Shown here: positions 1-6,325 of the stretch, piece by piece
How the letters are laid out: each line of letters starts with the position of its first letter
Position numbering within the stretch: position 1 is the first letter of the stretch
Origin: Lachnospiraceae bacterium
Lineage (GTDB): Bacteria > Bacillota_A > Clostridia > Lachnospirales > Lachnospiraceae
Reading direction: 5' to 3'
Length of the DNA stretch: 7,334 nucleotides
NCBI GenBank assembly: GCA_017996675.1
Contig: JAGOGN010000070.1
Location: 1 to 7,334 of the forward strand
Notes under the pieces: generated by a model
Seen by the model: the letters and a program-made list of their open reading frames with translations, nothing else
Database searches by the model: none
What the model was told of the DNA's origin: nothing
Program-made: the position numbers and the translations under genes

Positions 1-2
1 AA

Positions 3-734
3 ACCATGCGTTGGCCATTATGCTACAATCGATGTATAGGGGAAGAAGAGATTCAACTTTATATGGAGTATATTGACGGGAAAACAGGCTTAGATTTATC
101 TGTAGAAATGTTGGAATTGGCTTCGAGGGAGTTGGGAAGATTCCAAGGAAAAATAGTCCAGCAGAGTAATCATTCACTTGAGAAACTAACAAACTTAAGT
201 AAGTTGGATTTTGCAAAAGTGAGTTATTTGAACTATCGCAATTGGCCGGAAGTCTATGATTACATCCGTGAAAAGGAGTGCTCCATTCCAGAGCATCTTT
301 GTAAAATGCTGATTGAACTTGATGAACATTCTGAGGAATTGTGGTCAGAAATTGAAAAGCTTCCAATAGTGCTTTGTCATCGAGATTTTTGGAATACGAA
401 TGTGTTTTATCAGGAGGGAAAGATTCGTCTTATTGACTGGGATACAACAGGATGGGGTTATTTGGGAGAAGATATTGCAAGTCTGATTGCAGATGAATCT
501 GATGTAACTCAGATGATTCATTATTACAGTAAGTGCATACCAGCATACTATCAGGGCTTTGGAGAGACGGCAAACGTTATGTTGCCGGAAAATAATTTCA
601 TTTGGGAAATGATGTTGTTTCAATTTGGTTATCGTCTGGTCGAATCATACAAATTCGCAGAAGAAAAAGAAGAGCGGGATATGCAAATAGAAATTATGCA
701 ACAAATCTATCAAATGAGATTCATGCAAAAGTAG
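3..734 (+). CDS. Aminoglycoside/choline phosphotransferase-family kinase, 5' end cut by window
   Basis: This is the C-terminal part of an APH-type small-molecule kinase, which transfers phosphate from ATP to a hydroxyl of an aminoglycoside, choline, homoserine or similar compound in the cytoplasm. Counting from the ATG at 6, the Brenner catalytic motif HRDFWNTN lies at residues 125-132 (catalytic D127, N132), followed by the metal-binding IDWD at 143-146 and the usual GYLGEDIASL stretch. The visible protein begins around the kinase hinge (IQLYMEYIDG, residues 16-25). The ATP-binding N-lobe of about 90 residues is therefore missing, and the frame is open to the window edge, so the ATG at 6 is probably internal and the true start lies upstream. 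The substrate cannot be read from sequence; a resistance role is possible but not supported, since many clostridial members phosphorylate choline or sugars. It sits upstream of a terminator and is unlikely to be co-transcribed with the 1781 operon. Confidence 0.85.
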   Translation, partial: TMRWPLCYNRCIGEEEIQLYMEYIDGKTGLDLSVEMLELASRELGRFQGKIVQQSNHSLEKLTNLSKLDFAKVSYLNYRNWPEVYDYIREKECSIPEHLCKMLIELDEHSEELWSEIEKLPIVLCHRDFWNTNVFYQEGKIRLIDWDTTGWGYLGEDIASLIADESDVTQMIHYYSKCIPAYYQGFGETANVMLPENNFIWEMMLFQFGYRLVESYKFAEEKEERDMQIEIMQQIYQMRFMQK

Positions 735-751
735 GGAGTGCAGTAGAATGA

Positions 752-931
752 GTAGAAAAATATGGATTGGATGTTTCTTTAAGTTTGGAAGGCGGCAAAT
801 CTGTTTATGAAGGAAAAAATGTTCCTACGGGCTCTTTTACGGTTACAGTGAATAAGAGTGGAAAATATAAGTGTGAAGTAGTAGGGCATAAAGCAAAAGG
901 GAGCCTCAGAATCGAAAAAGAGGGAAATTAG
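752..931 (+). pseudogene. Start-less C-terminal coding remnant
   Basis: An open frame of 59 codons ending in TAG at 929-931 reads like the C-terminal end of a real secreted or lipoprotein-like protein: VEKYGLDVSLSLEGG, then GSFTVTVNKSGKYKCEVVGH, then KAKGSLRIEKEGN. The alternating hydrophobic pattern suggests beta strands. The frame has no start codon with a plausible ribosome binding site; it is preceded directly by an in-frame TGA at 749-751. The ATG at 748, which has a GGGAG at 734-738, is in a different frame and stops after 20 codons at 808-810. I therefore read it as a decayed gene, either a truncation or a frameshift close to a start. I cannot name the parent family. It could also be non-coding sequence that is open by chance, though the composition argues against that. 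Confidence 0.45.
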
Positions 932-963
932 ATCAAAAAGTTCCATTATTTTTGTAGTTATAG

Positions 964-993
964 AAAAAGCGCCAGTTATCTGGCGCTTTTTTT
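964..993 (+). terminator. Strong intrinsic terminator, probably bidirectional
   Basis: AGCGCCAG (968-975) pairs perfectly with CTGGCGCT (980-987) around a TTAT loop. A-tract bases at 964-968 precede the stem and a run of seven T follows at 987-993. Because both flanks are A/T tracts, the hairpin can end transcription from the left (kinase and remnant) and from the right (the TetR gene on the minus strand, whose stop lies at 1002). It insulates the divergent regulator/operon unit from upstream genes. Confidence 0.92.
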
Positions 994-1001
994 GATCGGA
1001 T

Positions 1002-1589
1002 CTATTTTTGAAAGGATTTCAGGATATGAGAAATGTCCATTGACCATACTTCTATTATATTTGTGTTGCCACCCTTTAAACACCAGTCAAATATATTACC
1101 ACGAGCGGTACGATTGATATGCTCAGCAAGTAAATCCAAATCGGTGTCTATTAGTTCATTATTCTCTCTAGCTAGAAGGAGCAAAGCAGATAATTTTTGA
1201 TGAAATAATCGCTCAGCAGAAATTGTGTAGTGAGAGTCATCAACTAAAAGTTGCCGATATCCATTGCAAACAAAATTATAGCCTAAGTTAGTAATAATTG
1301 TTGCTGCGGACTGATTAAGCCATAAAATAGATGCAAGAAATGTGTCATGAGACTGTGTTAAATAGTGTTCCAAGATTAGTCCGTCAATTAAATTGTAGCA
1401 GTTTATGATTAGCATTCCTTTGTTCTCAAAGTGATGATAAAAAGATCCAACTGAAACGTTTGCAGCCTCACAGATATCGGAGATTTTTACAGAATCATAG
1501 GGTTTATTTTTAAACAATTCCATGGCTTTTTCAGTAATTTTTAATTTTGTTTTGATTGCTTGGTCCTGACGTGAAATTTTTTTTGTCAT
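1002..1589 (-). CDS. TetR/AcrR-family transcriptional regulator
   Basis: A 195-aa protein of normal TetR length. The N-terminal DNA-binding domain is clear: helix 1 around residues 12-27 (KTKLKITEKAMELF), then the helix-turn-helix VKISDICEAANVSVGSFYHH at 34-53, followed by FENKGML. The remaining 130 residues are the helical ligand-binding and dimerisation domain, with a typical ending (TARGNIFDWCLKGGN, 161-175). The start is set by a GGAG on the minus strand (about 1596-1599) with six bases before the ATG at 1587-1589. The gene diverges from the dehydratase-like operon, and the gap between them carries a perfect palindrome just downstream of the operon promoter. I infer that the protein represses this operon and probably itself, released by a small molecule that is likely the operon's substrate or product. 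The ligand is unknown. Confidence 0.93.
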   Translation of the reverse strand: MTKKISRQDQAIKTKLKITEKAMELFKNKPYDSVKISDICEAANVSVGSFYHHFENKGMLIINCYNLIDGLILEHYLTQSHDTFLASILWLNQSAATIITNLGYNFVCNGYRQLLVDDSHYTISAERLFHQKLSALLLLARENNELIDTDLDLLAEHINRTARGNIFDWCLKGGNTNIIEVWSMDISHILKSFQK

Positions 1590-1633
1590 AGATTACTCCA
1601 TTCTATTTTAGACTACAGATAAAAATTTAGTTA

Positions 1634-1662
1634 ATTGTAACATAAATTTGAATAAAACTAAA
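1634..1662 (-). promoter_or_regulatory. Possible promoter of the TetR gene
   Basis: On the minus strand a TACAAT -10 box (complement of 1634-1639) is preceded, 17 bases away, by a weak TTTAGT -35 (complement of 1657-1662, three of six matches to consensus). Transcription would start near 1627 and give a leader of about 38 bases before the ATG. The -10 overlaps the left arm of the TTGTAACAT inverted repeat, which would suit autoregulation. The -35 is poor, so this is a tentative call. Confidence 0.35.
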
Positions 1663-1686
1663 CAATATTTAACAGAAATGTTACAA
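1635..1686. repeat. 9+9 inverted repeat TTGTAACAT / ATGTTACAA
   Basis: TTGTAACAT at 1635-1643 and its exact reverse complement ATGTTACAA at 1678-1686 are separated by 34 bases, placing the arm centres 43 bp apart, close to four helical turns. The left arm overlaps a possible minus-strand -10 box (TACAAT, complement of 1634-1639) for the TetR gene. The right arm lies just upstream of the operon's -35 box. This could be a pair of half-sites for a regulator or a loop-forming element; the function is inferred. In AT-rich DNA a chance repeat cannot be excluded. Confidence 0.45.
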
Positions 1687-1690
1687 ACAA

Positions 1691-1718
1691 TTGACAAAAT
1701 TTTGACAAGTGATATAAT
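1691..1718 (+). promoter_or_regulatory. Sigma-A-type promoter of the operon starting at 1781
   Basis: A perfect -35 TTGACA (1691-1696) and a perfect -10 TATAAT (1713-1718) are separated by 16 bases, so the expected transcription start is near 1725. A second TTGACA at 1702-1707 is too close to the -10 to serve as -35. It makes an 11-bp-spaced direct repeat (TTGACAA, AATT, TTGACAA). A promoter this close to consensus would be strongly active unless repressed, which fits control by the divergent TetR protein. Confidence 0.82.
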
Positions 1719-1730
1719 TAAAGAATCACA

Positions 1731-1753
1731 TTCACCGAATGAGATTCGGTGAA
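1731..1753. promoter_or_regulatory. Perfect palindrome, probable TetR-family operator
   Basis: TTCACCGAAT (1731-1740), spacer GAG, then ATTCGGTGAA (1744-1753) form a perfect 10+10 inverted repeat, about six bases downstream of the expected transcription start. Size, symmetry and position match operators of TetR-family repressors that block promoter clearance. The divergent TetR gene next door is the obvious candidate binder. In RNA the same bases would form a short hairpin in the leader, but no T-run follows, so it is not a terminator. It ends 11 bases before the ribosome binding site at 1765. Confidence 0.75.
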
Positions 1754-1780
1754 AATGAAAAGTAGAAAGGACATAGAAAA

Positions 1781-2551
1781 ATGGAACCAGTAATAATTGC
1801 CTTAGCAGGCAAAGGCGGTGTAGGGAAAACCAGTTTATCCGCATTGGTAGTTAAAATTCTTACGGAAAAGTATCCTGAAAAAAAGATTTTAGCAATTGAT
1901 GCTGATCCGGCAAAGGGTTTGGCAACTGCATTGGGAATTGACTTGAAGCTAACACTGGATGATATTCGTAGTGAGATAATTGCATCGGTTGAAGAAGGAA
2001 ACACAAAGGATGCAATGGAACTTGTAACAGAATCTCGCTACCGGATTTTTGAAGCCATAGTTCAAAAAGATGGTTTTGCATTTCTAGGAATTGGAAGACC
2101 AGAAGCAGCTGGATGTTATTGTAGAATTAATTCGTATCTGAAAAGTGTAATTGAGATGGTAAGTAGTCAGTTTGATTATGTAGTCATTGACGGTGAAGCT
2201 GGAGTAGAGCAGATTAACAGACGAGTGATGGAAAAAGTAACACATTTACTTCTTGTTACAGATGCTAGTAGAAAAGGAATTGAGGTAATTCAAACAATTC
2301 ATGATTTAGCAGCTGATATGATTGAGTTTGATCGGGTTGGATGTGTTTTTAATCGTATAGAAACTACGATTGAAAAAAATATCGATCCAATTGAAGTGTT
2401 AGGAATGATTCCAAGTGACCCTAATATCATTCATTTTGATGTTGAAGCTAAAAATTTTATGGACCTGCCAAATGATACAGTGGCCGTTTCGAAATTGAAT
2501 GAAATCTTGAAGAAATTTCAAATTATTACAGATGAGGAGAACTCAAAATGA
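1781..2551 (+). CDS. CooC-like nickel-chaperone ATPase (MinD/ParA-type P-loop)
   Basis: A 256-aa cytoplasmic ATPase of the CooC/AcsF branch of the MinD family, which in known cases delivers Ni(II) to the active site of CO dehydrogenase or acetyl-CoA synthase in an ATP-driven dimer cycle. It has a deviant Walker A GKGGVGKTS at residues 10-18 (signature K11, catalytic K16), IDADP at 39-43, and a Walker B/switch region VVIDGEAGVEQ at 134-144. It also has the family's diagnostic GRPEAAGCYCRIN at 105-117, whose C112 and C114 correspond to the CxC metal site at the CooC dimer interface. The start is supported by GAAAGGA at 1765-1771. It is the first gene of the operon, and its stop overlaps the next start (ATGA). 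No CO dehydrogenase lies in the window, so the client is unknown. The AcsB/CdhC-like protein at 6322 or the dehydratase-like pair are candidates. Confidence 0.88.
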   Translation: MEPVIIALAGKGGVGKTSLSALVVKILTEKYPEKKILAIDADPAKGLATALGIDLKLTLDDIRSEIIASVEEGNTKDAMELVTESRYRIFEAIVQKDGFAFLGIGRPEAAGCYCRINSYLKSVIEMVSSQFDYVVIDGEAGVEQINRRVMEKVTHLLLVTDASRKGIEVIQTIHDLAADMIEFDRVGCVFNRIETTIEKNIDPIEVLGMIPSDPNIIHFDVEAKNFMDLPNDTVAVSKLNEILKKFQIITDEENSK

Positions 2552-3771
2552 AAGACTTGAAGCATATGATTTATTTTGAACACCTTTTACAGGATGCAAA
2601 TAATGAGTTGGTACGACAGGAAAAGGAAGAGGGAAAACATCCCCTAGCATATACATGCTTCCATGTGCCAGAAGTATTATTGAATTTGGAAGGGTGTTTT
2701 TCTGTGCGATTAAGAGCGCCTAATATGGGTTCTACAGAAATCGCAACTTACTATATGGCAAATAGTGCATGTGAATATTCCCGTGCTTTACTAGAGCGTT
2801 CGATTGAAGGAAATTATAAATTTATTGATGCGTTAATTGGTGTTGATGTTTGCGAACCAATGAATCGCTGTATGGAAAATATGGAAATCTTGAAAATACA
2901 TGATGAAGAAAATGAGCATTTTTTCCGGTGCTATTTGGATATTCCGTATTCCGATGATGAAGATTGTGCAATTCATTTGGCAGAGCAGGTGTCCAGAAAA
3001 ATACTAAAACAATTAGAGGCACACTATCAGATTGATGTATCCGACCAGGCAATTCGAAAAGCAGTGGCAGAATTTAATGAAATGTGTAGGATTATTCAGG
3101 AAATGGGAGATTTTCGTAAAGCAGATAATCCTGTAATTACGGGAAGTGAATTTCATAAAATCGTCCTTTGCACATATGTCTGTCCCAAAAATAAAATATT
3201 GCCTTATTTAATTGAAACATTAGAAGAATTAAAGAATAGAGAGCCAGATAAAAAAAATCATTACAAATCAAGAGTGGTAGTAGTAGGATCAGAAATCGAT
3301 GATCCTGGAATGATTGAATTAATTGAAGAAAGCGGAGCTTTAGTAGTTGCTGATCGTTTTTGCTATGGCTCAATACCAGGAAGAAGCGAAATTATTTTGA
3401 ATGATGAAGAAGATGCTTTGATTCAGATTATTCGAAAAAATTTATTGGATACAGAATGTCCAAGACAATGTGCAGAACACAAAATGAAATACAGGAAAGA
3501 CCATGTTAAGGAATTAGTAGAAGAGTACCATGCAGATGGAGCAATTTATGAACAAATGAAATTCTGTACCTACTGGTCCTATGAACGTACATTAGCAAGT
3601 CACATTATGCCAGCAGAGTATGATGTTCCAGTATTGTCCATTGACAGACCTTATCGGAGTGCAGGAAGTGGTCAGCTCAGAACAAGAGTTCAAGCATTTG
3701 TGGAAAGCCTGGAAATAAAAAAAATTAAGGCAGAACGACAAAAAAAAGTGCAAGCTGGGGAGGTGAAGTAA
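2548..3771 (+). CDS. 2-hydroxyacyl-CoA dehydratase/benzoyl-CoA reductase-family protein, short subunit
   Basis: A 407-aa protein of the HgdB/HadC/BcrB-C superfamily. These are cytoplasmic Fe-S proteins that receive one high-energy electron from an ATP-dependent activator and use it to dehydrate 2-hydroxyacyl-CoAs, reduce aromatic CoA esters or, in the double-cubane proteins, reduce small molecules. Family marks include YTCFHVPEVLLNLEGC (35-50), SVRLRAP (52-58), CEYSRALLERSIEGNYKFID (75-94), VDVCEPMNRC (99-108) and QMKFCTYWSYE (336-346). By analogy, likely cluster ligands are C75, C102 (or C108) and C340. There are 14 cysteines, more than one [4Fe-4S] cluster needs. The ATG overlaps the preceding stop by four bases and has GAGGAGA at 2534-2540. 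The TAA is immediately followed by the ATG of the 522-aa paralogue, suggesting a heterodimer made in equal amounts. The substrate is not deducible. Confidence 0.85.
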   Translation: MKDLKHMIYFEHLLQDANNELVRQEKEEGKHPLAYTCFHVPEVLLNLEGCFSVRLRAPNMGSTEIATYYMANSACEYSRALLERSIEGNYKFIDALIGVDVCEPMNRCMENMEILKIHDEENEHFFRCYLDIPYSDDEDCAIHLAEQVSRKILKQLEAHYQIDVSDQAIRKAVAEFNEMCRIIQEMGDFRKADNPVITGSEFHKIVLCTYVCPKNKILPYLIETLEELKNREPDKKNHYKSRVVVVGSEIDDPGMIELIEESGALVVADRFCYGSIPGRSEIILNDEEDALIQIIRKNLLDTECPRQCAEHKMKYRKDHVKELVEEYHADGAIYEQMKFCTYWSYERTLASHIMPAEYDVPVLSIDRPYRSAGSGQLRTRVQAFVESLEIKKIKAERQKKVQAGEVK

Positions 3772-5340
3772 ATGGCATACAATCCAAAAACAAAAAAAGG
3801 TTTAGGTAATTATTATAAAGCTACAAGTCGGACGATTACTAAGCGTGAGTGGAAGGGATTTCGTGACACGATGTACGATTTCTTTCGATGGTTGAAATTG
3901 TATGGATATATGGGGTTTCGTCTTGGAAATCACCCGATTTTAATGATTAAAGCGTTATTTCGCTATCGTTGGTTAGTTTCTTTTATTACTGCATCCAATA
4001 TGGTGGATAAGCATACTATTGGATTACGAGGATTAGAATTACGGTATACCCATGAGCAATTTTTTTCCTTGATTCGAAGCTCTGTGGATAATTTAGCACT
4101 TATGTTGGTAAGGGATCGCAATTTGAGACCTCATAGTAAAAAGGCAGAGAAACTCAGAGAAAATACGATTATGTTTGATGAAATGACACCAAAATTTTTA
4201 ATGGGTGGTTTTCCAACAGTAAAATGGTTGGATATTGCGATGCTTGCAGTAGGAATGCCAAGTGAAATCGATCAATCTGCAAATCCATATTATATTGATG
4301 TGGTAGAGCACTTTGGACTAGCACCAGATTTATGTCCATTTCCAGCTTCAGAATCTGGGGTAGCAGTTGCGGATGATTATCCATTTGTTGGAAAGACTTA
4401 TATTACAAGTTCCATGCCATGTGATGGTTCTCTGGGACAAGTGGCTTTTATGACAAGGTATTTTAAAGATCTTCCAATATTTCAAATAACACCTCCTCAA
4501 AGATTTAAAGAGGATGAGGTTCAGGAATATGCGGTTAAGAATATTGAGAAATGTATTGCTTTTATCGAAGAACACTATCAGGTGAAATGGGACTGGGATG
4601 CATTTTGGAAAGCAAGTGAAATGTACAATATAGAAGTACAGTGTATGTTAAACAAATGGGATGTTAATAGTACAGATTATCCACAGGTTTGCAATGGAGC
4701 ATTGGCACTTCAACGAGAGTATGAGTTTATGGGTACCGGATGTCTTGACCCTAATTTTCTAAAAACAGATCTAAAGGTCGATAAAATGATGAAAAAAGGG
4801 TACGAGCTAGATAAGAAAAACGATACAAATAAACCAAGACATCGTGCAATTGTTTGGGCCTGTCCAGCTCATTACTATACGAATTTTACCTACTGGGCAC
4901 AACATTGCTGGGGAGTAAAAACAGTAGTGGATATGGAATGTATGTTGTCACATCACTTTATTCATATTGGTGATAAAAAAGAGGCAATGATTGATCTTGC
5001 AAAAACATATGAAAAAATGATGATGCGCTCTCATACAAATGGAGGATATCAAAATTCGCTAGATGAATGCTGGAAAATGTGTGAACGTTTTAATGTGAAT
5101 ATTGTAATTATGTATGATCACGTATCATGTAAGAATGTTGGTGGCTTACACGGATTGTTTGAAGACCAAGCACGAGAGAGAGGAATTCACCTGATCTGGG
5201 TACCACACGATTTAATGGATGCGAGGACGGTTTCCAGACGCGAAATGCGTGAAGCATTTAATAAGTATATGGTAAATGTTTTCCGAGAGGAACCATTAGA
5301 TCCATCTTTAGTAGACTATGAAGATACAATAGCATGGTAA
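3772..5340 (+). CDS. 2-hydroxyacyl-CoA dehydratase-family protein, long subunit with N-terminal extension
   Basis: A 522-aa, distant member of the same dehydratase superfamily. It is longer than the typical 380-480 aa. Residues 1-140 are basic and aromatic, have no cysteine and match no part of the family that I recognise. The recognisable core starts near 145. LAPDLCPFPASESGVAV (183-199), SSMPCDGSLGQV (213-224) and MYDHVSCKNVGGLHG (447-461) look like the three cluster-ligand regions, making C188, C217 and C453 the probable [4Fe-4S] ligands. Other cysteines occur at C261, C291, C307, C324, C364, C379, C390, C433 and C437. GGGGAGGTGA at 3757-3766 sits inside the end of the previous gene and gives a strong ribosome binding site with five bases of spacing. 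The previous stop abuts this ATG with no gap. It is probably the partner subunit of the 407-aa protein. It is diverged enough that the reaction should not be assumed to be dehydration. Confidence 0.78.
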   Translation: MAYNPKTKKGLGNYYKATSRTITKREWKGFRDTMYDFFRWLKLYGYMGFRLGNHPILMIKALFRYRWLVSFITASNMVDKHTIGLRGLELRYTHEQFFSLIRSSVDNLALMLVRDRNLRPHSKKAEKLRENTIMFDEMTPKFLMGGFPTVKWLDIAMLAVGMPSEIDQSANPYYIDVVEHFGLAPDLCPFPASESGVAVADDYPFVGKTYITSSMPCDGSLGQVAFMTRYFKDLPIFQITPPQRFKEDEVQEYAVKNIEKCIAFIEEHYQVKWDWDAFWKASEMYNIEVQCMLNKWDVNSTDYPQVCNGALALQREYEFMGTGCLDPNFLKTDLKVDKMMKKGYELDKKNDTNKPRHRAIVWACPAHYYTNFTYWAQHCWGVKTVVDMECMLSHHFIHIGDKKEAMIDLAKTYEKMMMRSHTNGGYQNSLDECWKMCERFNVNIVIMYDHVSCKNVGGLHGLFEDQARERGIHLIWVPHDLMDARTVSRREMREAFNKYMVNVFREEPLDPSLVDYEDTIAW

Positions 5341-5360
5341 AAAAATTTTAGGAGGCAACT

Positions 5361-6155
5361 ATGAAGTATTTTGGCGGATGTGATGTGGGATCAACTTATA
5401 CGAAGTCGATCATTATTGATGAAGAAGGTAAAATTGTTGCTAGTACAACAATGAGAAGTAAAATAAACAGTGTCGAGAGCGCGGAAATGGCTATGGAAGA
5501 GGTGATTGGACAAGTAGATGGGATTTCACAAATTTCTGATTTAACTTATTTAATTGGAACAGGCTATGGTCGTAACAAAGTGCCACAGGCGCATGAAAAT
5601 ATATCTGAAATTTCTTGTCACGCTATGGGCGTTCATATGGTGAACCCACAGGTGAAAGCGATTATTGATATTGGTGGACAAGATGTAAAAGGTATTGCGG
5701 TAGATGAGGATGGAACCGTACTTACCTTTGCAATGAACGATAAGTGTGCGGCTGGAACCGGAAGGTTTTTTGAAGCAATGGCCAGAGCATTTGAATGTAC
5801 CTTGACTGAATTTTCCGAAATGTCTCTAAGAGCAAAAAATGTAATACCTATTACGTCCCAGTGTACTGTTTTTGCTGAATCCGAGGTCATTACATTAGTT
5901 GGAGAAGGTCAGCCTAGAGAAGATATTGCAGCAGGAATCGAACAGGCTGTAGCAAAAAGGTGTTTTGTTATGGCGAAAAAAGCAGGCGCCCGTGATGCAA
6001 TCACATTAACAGGAGGCTGCGCAAAGAACGAGGGATTAAAAAAAGCAATTGAGACTGTTTTAAAAATAAATGTCATTGAACTAAGTGTTGATCCGCAGTT
6101 AATGGGAGCACTAGGGGCTGCAGAATATGCAAGACAAAAAGGGTTAGACTTATAA
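5361..6155 (+). CDS. ATP-dependent activator of 2-hydroxyacyl-CoA dehydratase family (HgdC/HadI-type)
   Basis: A 264-aa protein of normal length for the ASKHA-fold activator family (BcrA/D, BadF/G, HgdC). As a homodimer bridging one [4Fe-4S] cluster, it couples ATP hydrolysis to injecting a very low-potential electron into its dehydratase or reductase partner. Visible motifs are the phosphate-1 loop GGCDVGSTYTKSIII (5-19), IIDIGGQDVKGI (101-112), the first cluster ligand C129 in NDKCAAGTGRFFE (126-138), the second ligand C168 in TSQCTVFAESEV (165-176), and the adenosine motif LTGGCAKNEGL (216-226). C129 and C168 match the ligand spacing known for HgdC. It is preceded by AGGAGG at 5350-5355 and lies 20 bases after the 522-aa gene, so it is in the same operon. 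All key residues are intact, so it should be active, with the two upstream proteins as its expected electron acceptors. Confidence 0.95.
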   Translation: MKYFGGCDVGSTYTKSIIIDEEGKIVASTTMRSKINSVESAEMAMEEVIGQVDGISQISDLTYLIGTGYGRNKVPQAHENISEISCHAMGVHMVNPQVKAIIDIGGQDVKGIAVDEDGTVLTFAMNDKCAAGTGRFFEAMARAFECTLTEFSEMSLRAKNVIPITSQCTVFAESEVITLVGEGQPREDIAAGIEQAVAKRCFVMAKKAGARDAITLTGGCAKNEGLKKAIETVLKINVIELSVDPQLMGALGAAEYARQKGLDL

Positions 6156-6169
6156 ATGGAGGGAATAAA

Positions 6170-6325
6170 ATGCGTGTATTAGGAATTATACTTATCGTGA
6201 TAGTTGTACTTTTTGTTCTTTTGTTTGTAGTATATATTACAAATGGGGATAGTAAATTAATTGAAAAAATTTACAATTTTTTAATTAAACATCATGATAG
6301 AAAAACGGTAGAAGAAAAAATATGA
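6170..6325 (+). CDS. 51-aa single-span membrane peptide
   Basis: A short gene with an excellent ribosome binding site (GGAGGG at 6158-6163, six bases before the ATG). It lies 14 bases after the activator gene, and its stop overlaps the next start as ATGA (6322-6325). The peptide begins MRVLGIILIVIVVLF and continues as an unbroken hydrophobic segment through about residue 23 (one membrane span), followed by a polar tail of about 28 residues (NGDSKLIEKIYNF, then basic and acidic residues). The N-terminus carries one Arg. It could be a membrane anchor for a complex or an uncleaved signal-anchor peptide; no lipobox cysteine is present. I do not recognise a family. The firm ribosome binding site and the tight overlaps argue that it is translated, and the next gene, which lacks a good site of its own, may depend on it by translational coupling. 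Confidence 0.72.
   Translation: MRVLGIILIVIVVLFVLLFVVYITNGDSKLIEKIYNFLIKHHDRKTVEEKI

Noticed and set aside
345..623. 92-codon open frame on the minus strand
   Set aside because: It lies antisense inside the kinase gene, whose catalytic motifs are in the plus frame. It has no ribosome binding site or recognisable domain.
748..810. 20-codon frame from an ATG with a GGGAG upstream
   Set aside because: It stops after 20 codons in a sequence with no feature (MSRKIWIGCFFKFG...). It is better explained as the broken start region of the remnant at 752-931.
1702..1707. Second TTGACA as the -35 box
   Set aside because: It is only five bases from the TATAAT at 1713; the copy at 1691 gives a usable 16-base spacing.
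1608..1844. 78-codon minus-strand frame across the divergent promoter and the start of the CooC-like gene
   Set aside because: It overlaps the promoter, palindrome and Walker A coding region and has a composition typical of a shadow frame.
2548..5340. Assigning the two subunits to a known enzyme such as lactoyl-CoA, 2-hydroxyglutaryl-CoA or phenyllactyl-CoA dehydratase, or benzoyl-CoA reductase
   Set aside because: The long subunit is too diverged and extended, and no CoA-transferase, CoA-ligase or ferredoxin-linked partner lies nearby. Only superfamily level is supportable.
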